A DNA stretch of 35,400 bases. It comes from Anaerolineae bacterium (GTDB lineage Bacteria > Chloroflexota > Anaerolineae > B4-G1 > SLSP01). How positions within the stretch are numbered: position 1 is the stretch's first letter; every line of letters begins with the position of its first letter. Where the stretch lies: positions 1 through 35,400 of the forward strand of contig JAFGFI010000136.1 in assembly GCA_016931185.1 (NCBI GenBank), written 5' to 3'. Shown here one piece after another: positions 7,274-16,086 of this stretch. The notes beneath the pieces were generated by a model that was given only the letters and a program-made list of their open reading frames with translations, did no database searches and was not told the origin of the DNA. A program made the translations under genes and the position numbers.

Positions 7274-8515
7274 TTACGCCCCCTCGTCAAACGGTGTAGG
7301 ACTTTCCTCTGGCAACTCAGGAGTTTCAACTCCGTCGGACTGCCACTCGGCTACATCCTCTGGTTCAGGCGCAGGAGCCGTAGGTACCAGTGGCGCGGGT
7401 TGAGGAGCAGAAGGGCGGGCCACGCCAGGCGCGCGCACTATCCCACCGCCACGGGTCAAATAAGGTCGCGTGCCGAAGCGGGTCAACAAAACCGCACCTG
7501 CCGCGGGCGGCAAAAGGAAGAAGAACAAGATACTGCGAATAGGCCAGAAAACCTGTGACATTACCATAATGAGCGTCAACAGCACTGTCCCTACCACAGC
7601 CGAGAGGACAGGAGTCGGTTGTGACTGCGTCGCAATATTGCGCAGCAATCGCTCGCCCAACACCAATCCCAGGGCCACCCATCCAAACAGCACACCTACC
7701 CCCACTATGATCATTCCCACCAAAGCGAAGGGGCTGAGACAGATGGTAATCATTAAAACGCCAAATGCAATTGCTGCGATAAGGAATGTCAGCAACCCAA
7801 CCCCAAACGCGGTCAATGGAATTTCCTCAATCGTGCGGCCCACACGTTGCGTTTGTTGTGGCCAAATGCTCAAAATGACCAGGGCCAACAACCCCATAAT
7901 GATGATGTTAAGAAAGCCACGCGCGATCTGACCAAGAACCCGGAGCCAGGTTGGAGTACGCGAAACCTGTACCGAAAATGGCTCAGAAACTGGACTTGGG
8001 ATTTGGGGCTCCTCCCAATCGAAATCGAATCGATCTAAATCTTTTAGTTCCTCTATCTCATCAAAGTTCTCTATGGGAACGATACTCCCCCCGACAACGG
8101 CATCTTCGGCTTGTTCAACCGTACCGATTGCCGAAACATCCCCATCCACATACGCGGTATCTTCCAGTTCAACATAACCGGCAGAAAATACATTGCCATC
8201 CACAGTTCCGGCTATTTGCGCGTATCCGGTCACTACCAGGTCACCTACCAGCGTCGCACCCTCTTCAATCGTTGCAGAGCTGAAGACAACCAGGTCGCCA
8301 TCCAGATACGCATCTTCTTCTACCGTCACGGGACCAAACACAACCAAATCTCCAGATAACGAGTCGCCTGACGATAACGTGTAAGGACCGAAATGAACCC
8401 CGCCCCCACCTTGGGGCACCGGGGCGGCCAGCGCACTACTTGGGGCTACCGTAGACAGCGCTACCATTAACATCAATAAATTGAGCACAACGGCATATAC
8501 TATTTTTCTTAACAT
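7274..8515 (-). CDS. exported bactofilin-like beta-solenoid membrane protein
   Basis: A 413-aa protein with a Sec signal peptide (about 1-31, ending SALAAP). A polymer-forming, bactofilin/DUF583-like repeat region follows (about 45-150), with turns such as GDLVVFGPVTVEEDAYLDG, GDLVVFSSATIEEG and GDLVVTGYAQI. A linker leads to three or four hydrophobic segments (about 190-350) and a Pro/Glu-rich tail. Known bactofilins are cytoplasmic scaffold polymers, so a signal peptide with membrane anchors implies a solenoid on the outer face, which is inference. AGGAGGT lies 5-6 nt before the ATG. It is the last gene of the operon with the ECF sigma and anti-sigma (22-bp gap), so it is probably part of an envelope-stress response. 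Confidence 0.8.
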   Translation of the reverse strand: MLRKIVYAVVLNLLMLMVALSTVAPSSALAAPVPQGGGGVHFGPYTLSSGDSLSGDLVVFGPVTVEEDAYLDGDLVVFSSATIEEGATLVGDLVVTGYAQIAGTVDGNVFSAGYVELEDTAYVDGDVSAIGTVEQAEDAVVGGSIVPIENFDEIEELKDLDRFDFDWEEPQIPSPVSEPFSVQVSRTPTWLRVLGQIARGFLNIIIMGLLALVILSIWPQQTQRVGRTIEEIPLTAFGVGLLTFLIAAIAFGVLMITICLSPFALVGMIIVGVGVLFGWVALGLVLGERLLRNIATQSQPTPVLSAVVGTVLLTLIMVMSQVFWPIRSILFFFLLPPAAGAVLLTRFGTRPYLTRGGGIVRAPGVARPSAPQPAPLVPTAPAPEPEDVAEWQSDGVETPELPEESPTPFDEGA

Positions 8516-8537
8516 TGTTGACCTCCTAAAAAATTTA

Positions 8538-9104
8538 TCATATAGCTGCCAACTTACGTCTGCGACGAGACACCAAAACTACGGCCACCGTCGCCAGCAC
8601 ACTATTGGGCATCAAAAGCAAAAAACCGATAGCAGACACCAAGGTGACGATAGGCACAAACATCTGCCAGGTTGAAAGTAACCCCACCACGGTGCGCATC
8701 AACGCCGCCAGCAACAAATGCCGGCTGGCGTACAATGCTAAAAACGCATGTTCGAGTGAAAAAACTACGCCTCCCAGGCTAGTAAAAATCACTATTGCGC
8801 TCAGCATCACAATAACAAAACCACCCAAAAAACTCAGTAACTGTTGTAAACGCTGCTTATGTAGCACACGTTCTACCGTGCGCACGGTAAAATCTTGTGG
8901 CAACGAGGGTACTAAGGGGGCGTCATACAACAACGTATCCACCTGCACCATCGCTTCCCATTCCAAACGACACGCCGGACACTGTTTCAGATGCGCTTGC
9001 CACATTATTTCTTCATCAGGAGATAACTCCCCGTCAAAAGCACGCATCCACCATTCTTCTTCGTATGCGTCACACCACATTATTTCCTCAGTGTACACAG
9101 GCAT
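8538..9104 (-). CDS. zinc-finger (zf-HC2) membrane anti-sigma factor
   Basis: A 188-aa anti-sigma factor expected to hold the ECF sigma encoded just upstream. The N-terminal cytoplasmic zinc-binding domain shows the H-x3-C-x2-C pattern (WQAHLKQCPACRLEW, about 35-50). The C-terminal half has about three hydrophobic segments ending in RRRRK. The start at ATG 9104 is chosen because GGAGGAG lies just before it; the longer TTG start at 9122 has no such site. It overlaps the sigma gene by 17 bp, typical of sigma/anti-sigma pairs made in fixed ratio. Release could involve an intramembrane protease, two of which are encoded nearby, but no direct link is visible. Confidence 0.85.
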   Translation of the reverse strand: MPVYTEEIMWCDAYEEEWWMRAFDGELSPDEEIMWQAHLKQCPACRLEWEAMVQVDTLLYDAPLVPSLPQDFTVRTVERVLHKQRLQQLLSFLGGFVIVMLSAIVIFTSLGGVVFSLEHAFLALYASRHLLLAALMRTVVGLLSTWQMFVPIVTLVSAIGFLLLMPNSVLATVAVVLVSRRRRKLAAI

Positions 9105-9720
9105 AAGTCTCCTCCGGTTCAAATTGCACTGCTGTCTCCAGGCGGCCGGCCATATCTGAGTGACCTACCATTTCTGAATTGCGCGCCATTTCCAATGCTA
9201 TCGTCCGGCGCGCCCGAAAAAGCCGCGACTTAATTGCAGAAACACTTAATCCCGTGACCTCCGCAATTTCCACATAAGAAAGATCTTCCCAATAAAAAAG
9301 TGAAATTATCGTACGATCAATCGAAGAAAGCGTATTCAACATTGCACGAACTTGTGTTTGTTGCTCCTCGTGCACGAGCATAGCCTCTGGAGTAGGACTG
9401 TGACCAGCTTGCCACTCCCAAGCCCCATCATCCCCCATACCATCTAAAGATATAGTGGGTTTACGCCGTCGTAAGCGGTCTATACATTCATTCGATGCAA
9501 TGCGCAAAACCCACGGTTTGAATGGACGATTGGGATCAAAGGTATGCAAATTCATTACAGCTTTGACCAATGCCTCCTGAGCGGCATCTTCCGCCTCTGT
9601 CACAGAACCAAGCTTACGATAACATAAGCTAAAGACCGAAGTTTGATAGGTCTGTATTAACCAGTTAATTGCTTCTTGATCACCCTGCTGCGCTAAATGT
9701 ATCGAGTCCTCTTCTTCCAT
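9088..9720 (-). CDS. ECF-type RNA polymerase sigma factor
   Basis: A 210-aa group 4 sigma factor. Region 2 (about 20-90) includes FSLCYRKLGSVTEAEDAAQE and the promoter-melting FKPWVLRIASNECIDRLRRR. Region 4 (about 135-190) has the helix-turn-helix DLSYVEIAEVTGLSVSAIKSR. The 20-25 residues after region 4 are not typical and have no domain I know. ATG 9720 is preferred over GTG 9729 because AGGTGA lies just upstream of the ATG. It is the first gene of the operon with the anti-sigma and bactofilin-like genes, so it should control envelope functions in response to a surface signal. An ECF-like box precedes it, suggesting autoregulation. Confidence 0.92.
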   Translation of the reverse strand: MEEEDSIHLAQQGDQEAINWLIQTYQTSVFSLCYRKLGSVTEAEDAAQEALVKAVMNLHTFDPNRPFKPWVLRIASNECIDRLRRRKPTISLDGMGDDGAWEWQAGHSPTPEAMLVHEEQQTQVRAMLNTLSSIDRTIISLFYWEDLSYVEIAEVTGLSVSAIKSRLFRARRTIALEMARNSEMVGHSDMAGRLETAVQFEPEETYACVH

Positions 9721-9736
9721 TACTTTCACCTGATAT

Positions 9737-9764
9737 GTATACGCAAAAGCTATTAGAGGGTTGC
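9737..9764 (-). promoter_or_regulatory. possible autoregulatory ECF promoter
   Basis: On the minus strand GCAACC (9759-9764) is followed after 15 bp by CGTATA (9738-9743), resembling the AAC-type -35 and CGT-type -10 of ECF promoters. Alternatively, TTGCAA...TATACA fits sigma-70 poorly, with a 19-bp spacer. Only proximity to an ECF gene supports it. Confidence 0.3.
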
Positions 9765-9791
9765 AAAAAAAGGGGCGACCAAAGTCGCCCC
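9765..9791 (-). terminator. rho-independent terminator of rpoC
   Basis: On the minus strand an 8-bp GC-rich stem, GGGGCGAC / GTCGCCCC (9784-9791 with 9772-9779) and a 4-base loop, is followed by seven T (9765-9771). This is a textbook intrinsic terminator 75 bp after the rpoC stop codon, and it separates rpoC from the sigma operon. Confidence 0.92.
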
Positions 9792-9865
9792 TTTTCAGCC
9801 ATCAAGGACATACGAATGAGGCGCCCCTCCTACTGAGTTCCACCTCAACATGCCCCACGTGTTAT

Positions 9866-12800
9866 CTAAACACGGAAAGGTTGGTGTAAATCTGAAATCA
9901 AGAAAGACTCTGGCTCTTCCTCTACATCACTCAACAAAGTTCCCTTCGGCAATTCTTTCTCGACAATCACACCCTCATAAGTATCAATTGGGCCATCAGA
10001 GCCTTTAATATCCCCCCGGTAACCAGTACCGGCAGGGATCAGCTTACCGATAATAACATTCTCTTTGAGACCATAAAGCATATCTTCATCAGAACGTACT
10101 GCCGCATTAGACAATACCTTGATCGTGTGTTGGAAAGAGGCCCCCGATAAGAAAGAATCGGTCGCCAAAGCCGCTTTGGTGATACCCAACAAGATTTGGC
10201 GCGCGCGCGCAGGTGTCTTACCCTGGGTCACCAGTTCACGATTGGTATGTTCAAATAATACGCGATCCGCTAAATCCCCAGGCAAATAATTACTATCCCC
10301 GGACTCTGTCACCAGTACACGACTGAGCATCCGGCGAATGATAATCTCAAAGTGCTTATCACTGATATGTACACCTTGAGAACGATATACTTGCTGCACC
10401 TCATTAAGCAGGTAAAGCTGAACTGCATCTCGCCCTTGAACCTGAAGAATGCGGTGAGGATTGCGCACTCCTTCATGCAATTGAACTCCTGCTTCTACCT
10501 TCTGCCCTTCTGCCACTAACAACCGCGAAGAAGGAGGAATCTCATACTGCTGTTCCTCACGCACCTCATAAGTCAGGATAATATCTCCATCCTCATCGCG
10601 CTGAATATGCCCTTTTGCTTTCGCCCGCAATTCTTTAGTTGGACGTCCGTCCGCTTCGTCCAGCAGACTGCGGGCAATCAACGCCCCCTGTTCGACAGCC
10701 TCTCCATCTTCCGCCAAAATTTCCCAACCATCGGGAATTTCATAACTTGCCTTCTTCAACTGGCTATCGACAACAGAAACGACTGTTGCATCTCCTTCAC
10801 GAGTAATATGCACCACTCCCCCGATGTCACAGATCTCAGCTTCACCTCTCGGAGTCTTGCGAGCCTCTAACAACTCCTCAACACGGGGCAAACCACTGGT
10901 AATATCGCCACTGGCTGAAGCCGTACCGCCGGTATGGAAGGTGCGCAAAGTGAGTTGCGTACCCGGTTCGCCGATGGATTGCGCGGCAATAATCCCAACC
11001 GCCGTCCCCACCTGGACCAATCCGCCGCGGCCTAGATCGCGCCCGTAGCACAACGCGCAAGCTCCATGCTCCAATTCACACGTCATCGGCGAGCGCACAT
11101 AAACATTCTCTATTTCGTAACGCTCAATCAGGTCCGCCTTATCTTCGTCAATCTCGTCGTTACGCTCGACGAGAATCTCGCCGGTCGTAGGATGGACAAC
11201 CGGCGAGGCCGCATACCTTCCTAACAACCGTACGGCCATTGATTGTCCTGCTACATCATCACTACGCCGGATCCAAAGGCCTTGACGTGTCTGACAATCA
11301 ATTGCATTGATGATAATATCCTGTGCCGTATCCACCAGCCGGCGCGTTAGATAACCAGCATCCGCAGTACGTAACGCGGTGTCTGCCAACCCCTTACGAG
11401 AACCATGTGTAGAGATGAAATACTCCAACGCGGTCAGCCCTTCACGCAAATTAGAGCGAATAGGCAAGGGGATAATACGCCCTGAGGGGTCAGCCATCAA
11501 CCCGCGCATCCCAGAAAGCTGCGAAATCGGACCAAACCCACCTTTAGATGCCCCAGAATTCGCCATAACCGCAATTGGGCCTTCGGGATCCATTCGATTT
11601 GCGACCGCTTTCGAGACCAGATCGCGTGCCCGCGACCAGATTTCAATAGTACGGTTATACTGCTCTTCCTCGGTAAGCAGACCACGCCGGTACTGCCGCT
11701 CTATTTCGGCGACCTCTTTCGTTGCCAACCCCAATAACTCATCCTTTTCCTGGGGTACACTCAGATCATAGACCGAGATAGTCACCCCTGAAACAGTCGC
11801 GTATTTAAATCCCATAGACTTAATATCGTCGGCAAACGTGATCGCTGCTTCACGTCCTAACACGCGATAACAGAGCGCAATTAAATCATTGAGATCGCCC
11901 TTAGCCAACGGACGATTGACAAATCGCAAAGCATCCGGCACAATACGATTAAAAATCGCGCGTCCTGCCGTTGTCTCAATAGGTGCGTCTAACTCCGAAG
12001 ATTTGTCATAAATACGCGCGACCTTGATATGCGCGTGCAAATCCACAATCCCCAACGCATAAGCCTTTTCAACTTCGTCTAAATCAGTAAAAGCTTTCCC
12101 ATCCCCCTTGGCCTTTGCCGAATCCATGGTCATGTAATAGATGCCCATACACATATCTTTGGAAGGGCCAATGATCGGTTGCCCATCTGCCGGCTTCAAC
12201 AGGTTCTTTGAAGCTAACATCAATTGACGGGCTTCTTCCACCGCCTTACGAGAAAGGGGAATATGGATTGCCATCTGGTCACCATCAAAGTCAGCATTGA
12301 AAGCCGAACAGACCAGGGGGTGGAGTTGAATTGCCTTCCCTTCAATCAAGAGGGGTTCAAATGCCTGAATACCCAAACGGTGTAATGTGGGCGCGCGGTT
12401 CAACAGAACCGGACGATCCCCAATCACTTCTTCCAACACTTCCCACACTTCGGGTCGTTGGCGTTCAATTAAACGGCGGGCCGCCTTAACATTTGTCGCG
12501 TAGTTATACTCCACTAGACGTTGGATAATAAAGGGACGATATAATTCTAATGCCATCGTCTTGGGCAAACCGCATTGATGCATTTTCAGATCCGGCCCCA
12601 CTACAATCACCGAGCGACCTGAATAATCCACGCGCTTACCCAACAAGTTGCGGCGGAAGCGCCCCTTCTTACCCTTAAGCATATCGCTCAACGATTTAAG
12701 CTGGCGACGCCCACGACGACTCATCGCTTTGCCCCGCTGGCTGTTATCAATAAGACTATCTACAGCTTCCTGAAGCATACGTTTCTCATTGTTAATGATG

Positions 12801-14191
12801 ACTTCAGGCGCACCTAACTCCAACAAACGCTTGAGGCGATTATTGCGGTTGATCACGCGCCGGTATAAATCGTTCAAATCAGAAGTCGCAAAACGCCCGC
12901 CATCCAACTGTACCATCGGGCGCAACTCCGGCGGCAACACCGGTAGCGCGGTGAGGATCATCCATTCCGGCTTATTATTACTCTTGAGGAACGCTTCCAC
13001 AACCCGCAACCGGCGCGTGGCCTTCTTACGTCGTTGCATCGAGCGGCCATAACGCACTTCATGCCACAGCTCTTCGGAAAGCTTAGGCAAATCCAACTTC
13101 CCTAAGATCTCGTGAATAGCTTCGGCTCCCATCCCCGCTCTGAAAACCTGGCCCCAGCGTTGGCGAAGCTCCCGATAACGCACCTCATTATAAAACTGCA
13201 AAGGGGCAAGACTCAGGACTTCCTCACGCAGTTCGTCATAGTGCGCGCGAATCATAGATACTTTTTCGTATAATTCATCCCGCACTTGCTGTACTTCATC
13301 TTCTACTGCCCCGGACCAGGTTGCTTTATCGCTCTGTTTATCACCCAACGCAGAAGTTTGACGATCACGTAACTCCTGCTCCAGACTCTCCAATGCATCC
13401 TGCGCCACAGAATTCAGCACTGCATAGTGTTCACGAGTTACAATATCATCAGCCTCGACAATCACAGTATCGGTTGGCCCAAACACAATGGCCTCAGAAG
13501 CTACACGCCCCATCATACCATCCAACCGATCCTGCAAACGCTTCGCTGCCATCAAAATCGTTTCCGTGCGAGTATTCAGTTCCTCATCTAGCTGGGCTTT
13601 CACCTCATCTTGCTCAGCCTCAATCTTCTCTCGCGCCCGCGTCACACGCCCCTCTAACTCAGCAATCCGCGTGGTTGCGGCATCCTCCATCTTGGCAATT
13701 CGTGCCGTTTCCTCTTCATCAATACGCTTTAAAGCGCGTTGGCGCGCGTCCTCATCGACGTTAATCACAATATACTGCGCAAAATAGAGAACGCGGTCCA
13801 TATTACGTTTGCTAATATCCAACAAAATACTTAAATGACTAGGCACACGTCGTGTATACCATATATGCGCCACCGGAGCAGCCAAAGTAATATGCCCCAT
13901 ACGTTCACGGCGCACGGCAGAGCGCGTGACCTCTACCCCACACTTGTCACAGATAATGCCGCGATACCGAATTCCTTTATATTTCCCGCAATAGCATTGA
14001 TAATCGCGGGTGGGACCAAAAATAGCCTCGCAAAAAAGTCCATCTTTCTCTGGACGAAGACGACGGTAGTTAATAGTTTCGGGCTTAGTTACTTCTCCAT
14101 AGGACCAAGATAAAACATCTTCTGGAGAGGCCAAACTAATACGCAACATCTTAAAAGTACGAGCTTCTGTTATACGTTCATCACGATTCAT
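9866..14191 (-). CDS. rpoC: DNA-directed RNA polymerase subunit beta'
   Basis: The 1441-aa beta' subunit. The N-terminal zinc site is CYCG...CDKC (about 67-88). The catalytic magnesium motif NADFDGDQM lies near residue 631, the second zinc cluster [11 protein letters not shown] near 1035, and the trigger-loop region [16 protein letters not shown] follows. Between the zinc site and the clamp is a long acidic coiled-coil insertion (about 130-330, rich in Glu, Arg and Ala), larger than in Escherichia coli. GGAGG and AGAGGG precede the ATG. The gene stands alone: rpoB is not next to it, a divergent malQ lies upstream, and it has its own promoter, leader hairpin and terminator. No key residue appears changed. 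Confidence 0.98.
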   Translation of the reverse strand: MNRDERITEARTFKMLRISLASPEDVLSWSYGEVTKPETINYRRLRPEKDGLFCEAIFGPTRDYQCYCGKYKGIRYRGIICDKCGVEVTRSAVRRERMGHITLAAPVAHIWYTRRVPSHLSILLDISKRNMDRVLYFAQYIVINVDEDARQRALKRIDEEETARIAKMEDAATTRIAELEGRVTRAREKIEAEQDEVKAQLDEELNTRTETILMAAKRLQDRLDGMMGRVASEAIVFGPTDTVIVEADDIVTREHYAVLNSVAQDALESLEQELRDRQTSALGDKQSDKATWSGAVEDEVQQVRDELYEKVSMIRAHYDELREEVLSLAPLQFYNEVRYRELRQRWGQVFRAGMGAEAIHEILGKLDLPKLSEELWHEVRYGRSMQRRKKATRRLRVVEAFLKSNNKPEWMILTALPVLPPELRPMVQLDGGRFATSDLNDLYRRVINRNNRLKRLLELGAPEVIINNEKRMLQEAVDSLIDNSQRGKAMSRRGRRQLKSLSDMLKGKKGRFRRNLLGKRVDYSGRSVIVVGPDLKMHQCGLPKTMALELYRPFIIQRLVEYNYATNVKAARRLIERQRPEVWEVLEEVIGDRPVLLNRAPTLHRLGIQAFEPLLIEGKAIQLHPLVCSAFNADFDGDQMAIHIPLSRKAVEEARQLMLASKNLLKPADGQPIIGPSKDMCMGIYYMTMDSAKAKGDGKAFTDLDEVEKAYALGIVDLHAHIKVARIYDKSSELDAPIETTAGRAIFNRIVPDALRFVNRPLAKGDLNDLIALCYRVLGREAAITFADDIKSMGFKYATVSGVTISVYDLSVPQEKDELLGLATKEVAEIERQYRRGLLTEEEQYNRTIEIWSRARDLVSKAVANRMDPEGPIAVMANSGASKGGFGPISQLSGMRGLMADPSGRIIPLPIRSNLREGLTALEYFISTHGSRKGLADTALRTADAGYLTRRLVDTAQDIIINAIDCQTRQGLWIRRSDDVAGQSMAVRLLGRYAASPVVHPTTGEILVERNDEIDEDKADLIERYEIENVYVRSPMTCELEHGACALCYGRDLGRGGLVQVGTAVGIIAAQSIGEPGTQLTLRTFHTGGTASASGDITSGLPRVEELLEARKTPRGEAEICDIGGVVHITREGDATVVSVVDSQLKKASYEIPDGWEILAEDGEAVEQGALIARSLLDEADGRPTKELRAKAKGHIQRDEDGDIILTYEVREEQQYEIPPSSRLLVAEGQKVEAGVQLHEGVRNPHRILQVQGRDAVQLYLLNEVQQVYRSQGVHISDKHFEIIIRRMLSRVLVTESGDSNYLPGDLADRVLFEHTNRELVTQGKTPARARQILLGITKAALATDSFLSGASFQHTIKVLSNAAVRSDEDMLYGLKENVIIGKLIPAGTGYRGDIKGSDGPIDTYEGVIVEKELPKGTLLSDVEEEPESFLISDLHQPFRV

Positions 14192-14221
14192 CTTTCCCTC
14201 TAACCTCCGTTACCAAGCAGC

Positions 14222-14265
14222 AAAAAACAAGCGACTGAGTCTCTTTTTCTAGATCACTCAGCGCT
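14222..14265 (-). promoter_or_regulatory. attenuator-like terminator hairpin in the rpoC leader
   Basis: Within the leader of about 110 nt between the rpoC promoter and start codon, the minus strand forms AGCG-CTGAGT / ACTCAG-T-CGCT, a 10-bp stem with one bulged base and a 15-nt loop, followed by six T (14222-14227). It has the form of an intrinsic terminator before the coding region, so it may set rpoC read-through. No competing anti-terminator was identified. Confidence 0.5.
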
Positions 14266-14305
14266 TTTTCCGGGCAACTCTGTTTAGGTGACATACCTGT
14301 AATAG

Positions 14306-14333
14306 ATTATAGTTCTATTTTAAAGAAAGTCAA
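14306..14333 (-). promoter_or_regulatory. strong sigma-70 promoter of rpoC
   Basis: On the minus strand TTGACT (14328-14333) and TATAAT (14306-14311) are separated by 16 bp, close to consensus at both boxes. Transcription would start near 14299. Confidence 0.8.
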
Positions 14334-14401
14334 TCCAAAAACAAACCATACATCCCCCCTCGGCAAGCTAAAGCACGCCACCTTCGCCCTATCCCGGAAG
14401 G

Positions 14402-14429
14402 TTGCACTTCCTCTACTTTGCTGTATACT
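14402..14429 (+). promoter_or_regulatory. putative sigma-70 promoter of malQ
   Basis: TTGCAC (14402-14407) and TATACT (14424-14429) are 16 bp apart, giving a leader of about 30 nt that ends in a strong GGGAGGA ribosome-binding site. It is divergent from the rpoC promoter, with about 70 bp between the two sets of boxes. Confidence 0.6.
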
Positions 14430-14466
14430 TTATTTACCACATTATAAGTTAAAAAAGGGAGGAAGT

Positions 14467-15993
14467 ATGCGCTTCCCACGTGCTGCTGGTATTCTTTTAC
14501 ACCCCACCTCATTACCAGGTGGATTTGGCATCGGTGAGCTAGGCGAAACAGCTTATCAGTTTGTGGATTTCTTGGTTGAGAGTGGGCAATCTCTGTGGCA
14601 AATGTTGCCATTGGGACCCACAGGCTATGGGGATTCTCCCTATGCCTGCTTCTCAGCCTTTGCCGGGAATCCACTGCTCATTAACCTGAAATGGCTCGCT
14701 GCTGAAGGAGATATTGCCCCAACCGACCTGGCGCAGGCTCCTGACTTTCCCCAAAGCCACGTAGATTTTGGGCCTGTCATTATGTTTAAAATGGCAGTCT
14801 TACATCGCGCAGCTCGAAAATTCCACGAACTAGCCAGTAGGACACACCGGGCGGATTATGAGCGTTTCTGTATGGAGAATGCAAACTGGTTAGAAGATTT
14901 TGCACTCTTCATGGCGCTCAAGGATGCCCATGGCGGTGCAGCCTGGAATACCTGGGAATGGGAATTGGCTTCCAGACAACCCCAGGCTCTCGATCGATGG
15001 CGAGTACGGCTGGATGAACAAATTTTTGCCCACAAGTATTTCCAGTATCAGTTTTTCCGTCAATGGGAAGCCCTCAAACGCTATACCAATGATAAAGGCA
15101 TCCATATTATTGGGGATATTCCCATCTTTGTAGCTTATGACAGCGTGGATGTATGGGCACATCCCGATCTTTTTTACCTGGACGACAACCGTTTGCCCAC
15201 AGTGGTCGCCGGCGTTCCCCCGGATTACTTTAGTCCTACTGGGCAATTGTGGGGGAATCCCATTTACCGGTGGGATGAAATGGCAGAAAACGGGTTCCAA
15301 TGGTGGATCGCGCGTTTCAAACAAACGTTGCGCGTGGTGGACCTGATCCGCTTGGATCACTTCCGAGGGTTCGCCGGGTATTGGGAAATTCCAGCGGGAG
15401 AGAATACGGCCATCAATGGCGTGTGGAAGAAAGGTCCTGGAGTGCCCTTTTTTGAAGCAGTTAAAGTGGCACTAGGAGATCTTCCTATTCTGGCAGAAGA
15501 TTTGGGTCACATCACCCCCGATGTAGAAGAATTGCGCGATTACTTCTCGTTCCCAGGAATGAATGTGCTACAATTTGCTTTTGCCACAGATGCGGGTAAT
15601 CCTTACCTGCCTCATAACCTAACTGCGAATTCCACTATCTATACCGGCACCCATGATAATCAAACTACGGTAGGTTGGTACAAGGACCGCGAGAAACAGG
15701 AACTGGAAGCCCTGCACACTTATTTAGGACCTGTAAATGAGCCTATCTATTGGGCCTTAATCCGCATGGCTTACCGTGCTGTTTCCAATATTGCCATCGT
15801 CCCCTTACAAGATATTCTAGGATTAGGTGATGAGGCACGTATGAACACACCCGGTAAGTTAGGGGGGAACTGGTCATGGCGCTTCCAGCTGGATGAAATC
15901 TTGCCCCAATATAAAACGAAATTATCGGAACTGGCCCTGACCTATGGGCGCAAAGCGCCCGAAGAAAAAATGGAAAGGCCCAAGTGGATGTAA
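14467..15993 (+). CDS. malQ: 4-alpha-glucanotransferase (amylomaltase, GH77)
   Basis: A cytoplasmic enzyme that transfers alpha-1,4-glucan segments between maltodextrins and releases glucose. At 508 aa it is the compact bacterial form. The N-terminal signature AGILLHPTSLPGGFGIGELG is intact. The catalytic residues appear as Asp297 (nucleophile, in DLIRLDHFRGF), Glu344 (acid/base, in LAEDLG) and Asp397 (in THDN), close to the numbering of the Thermus aquaticus enzyme. GGGAGGA lies just before the ATG. It is transcribed alone and ends at a hairpin. Together with the GT5 gene 2.8 kb away it suggests glycogen or maltodextrin metabolism. Confidence 0.96.
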   Translation: MRFPRAAGILLHPTSLPGGFGIGELGETAYQFVDFLVESGQSLWQMLPLGPTGYGDSPYACFSAFAGNPLLINLKWLAAEGDIAPTDLAQAPDFPQSHVDFGPVIMFKMAVLHRAARKFHELASRTHRADYERFCMENANWLEDFALFMALKDAHGGAAWNTWEWELASRQPQALDRWRVRLDEQIFAHKYFQYQFFRQWEALKRYTNDKGIHIIGDIPIFVAYDSVDVWAHPDLFYLDDNRLPTVVAGVPPDYFSPTGQLWGNPIYRWDEMAENGFQWWIARFKQTLRVVDLIRLDHFRGFAGYWEIPAGENTAINGVWKKGPGVPFFEAVKVALGDLPILAEDLGHITPDVEELRDYFSFPGMNVLQFAFATDAGNPYLPHNLTANSTIYTGTHDNQTTVGWYKDREKQELEALHTYLGPVNEPIYWALIRMAYRAVSNIAIVPLQDILGLGDEARMNTPGKLGGNWSWRFQLDEILPQYKTKLSELALTYGRKAPEEKMERPKWM

Positions 15994-16005
15994 ATAAGGA
16001 GAGAA

Positions 16006-16086
16006 GTGAGTAAGGAAGAAGGATAAAAGAAGAATGAAAGACTCTTCGTTTGTGCCTTCTCCTTACTCACCTCTCACTTGTCTTTT
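16006..16086 (+). terminator. hairpin terminator of malQ
   Basis: GTGAGTAAGGAAGAAGG (16006-16022) pairs with CCTTCTCCTTACTCAC (16055-16070), with one bulge and a 32-base loop. A T-rich stretch follows at 16080-16089, running into the convergent lytic transglycosylase stop codon. Confidence 0.6.

Noticed and set aside
13321..14113. Several plus-strand frames opposite the rpoC coiled coil and N-terminus
   Set aside because: rpoC is unambiguous on the minus strand and these frames show no family features.
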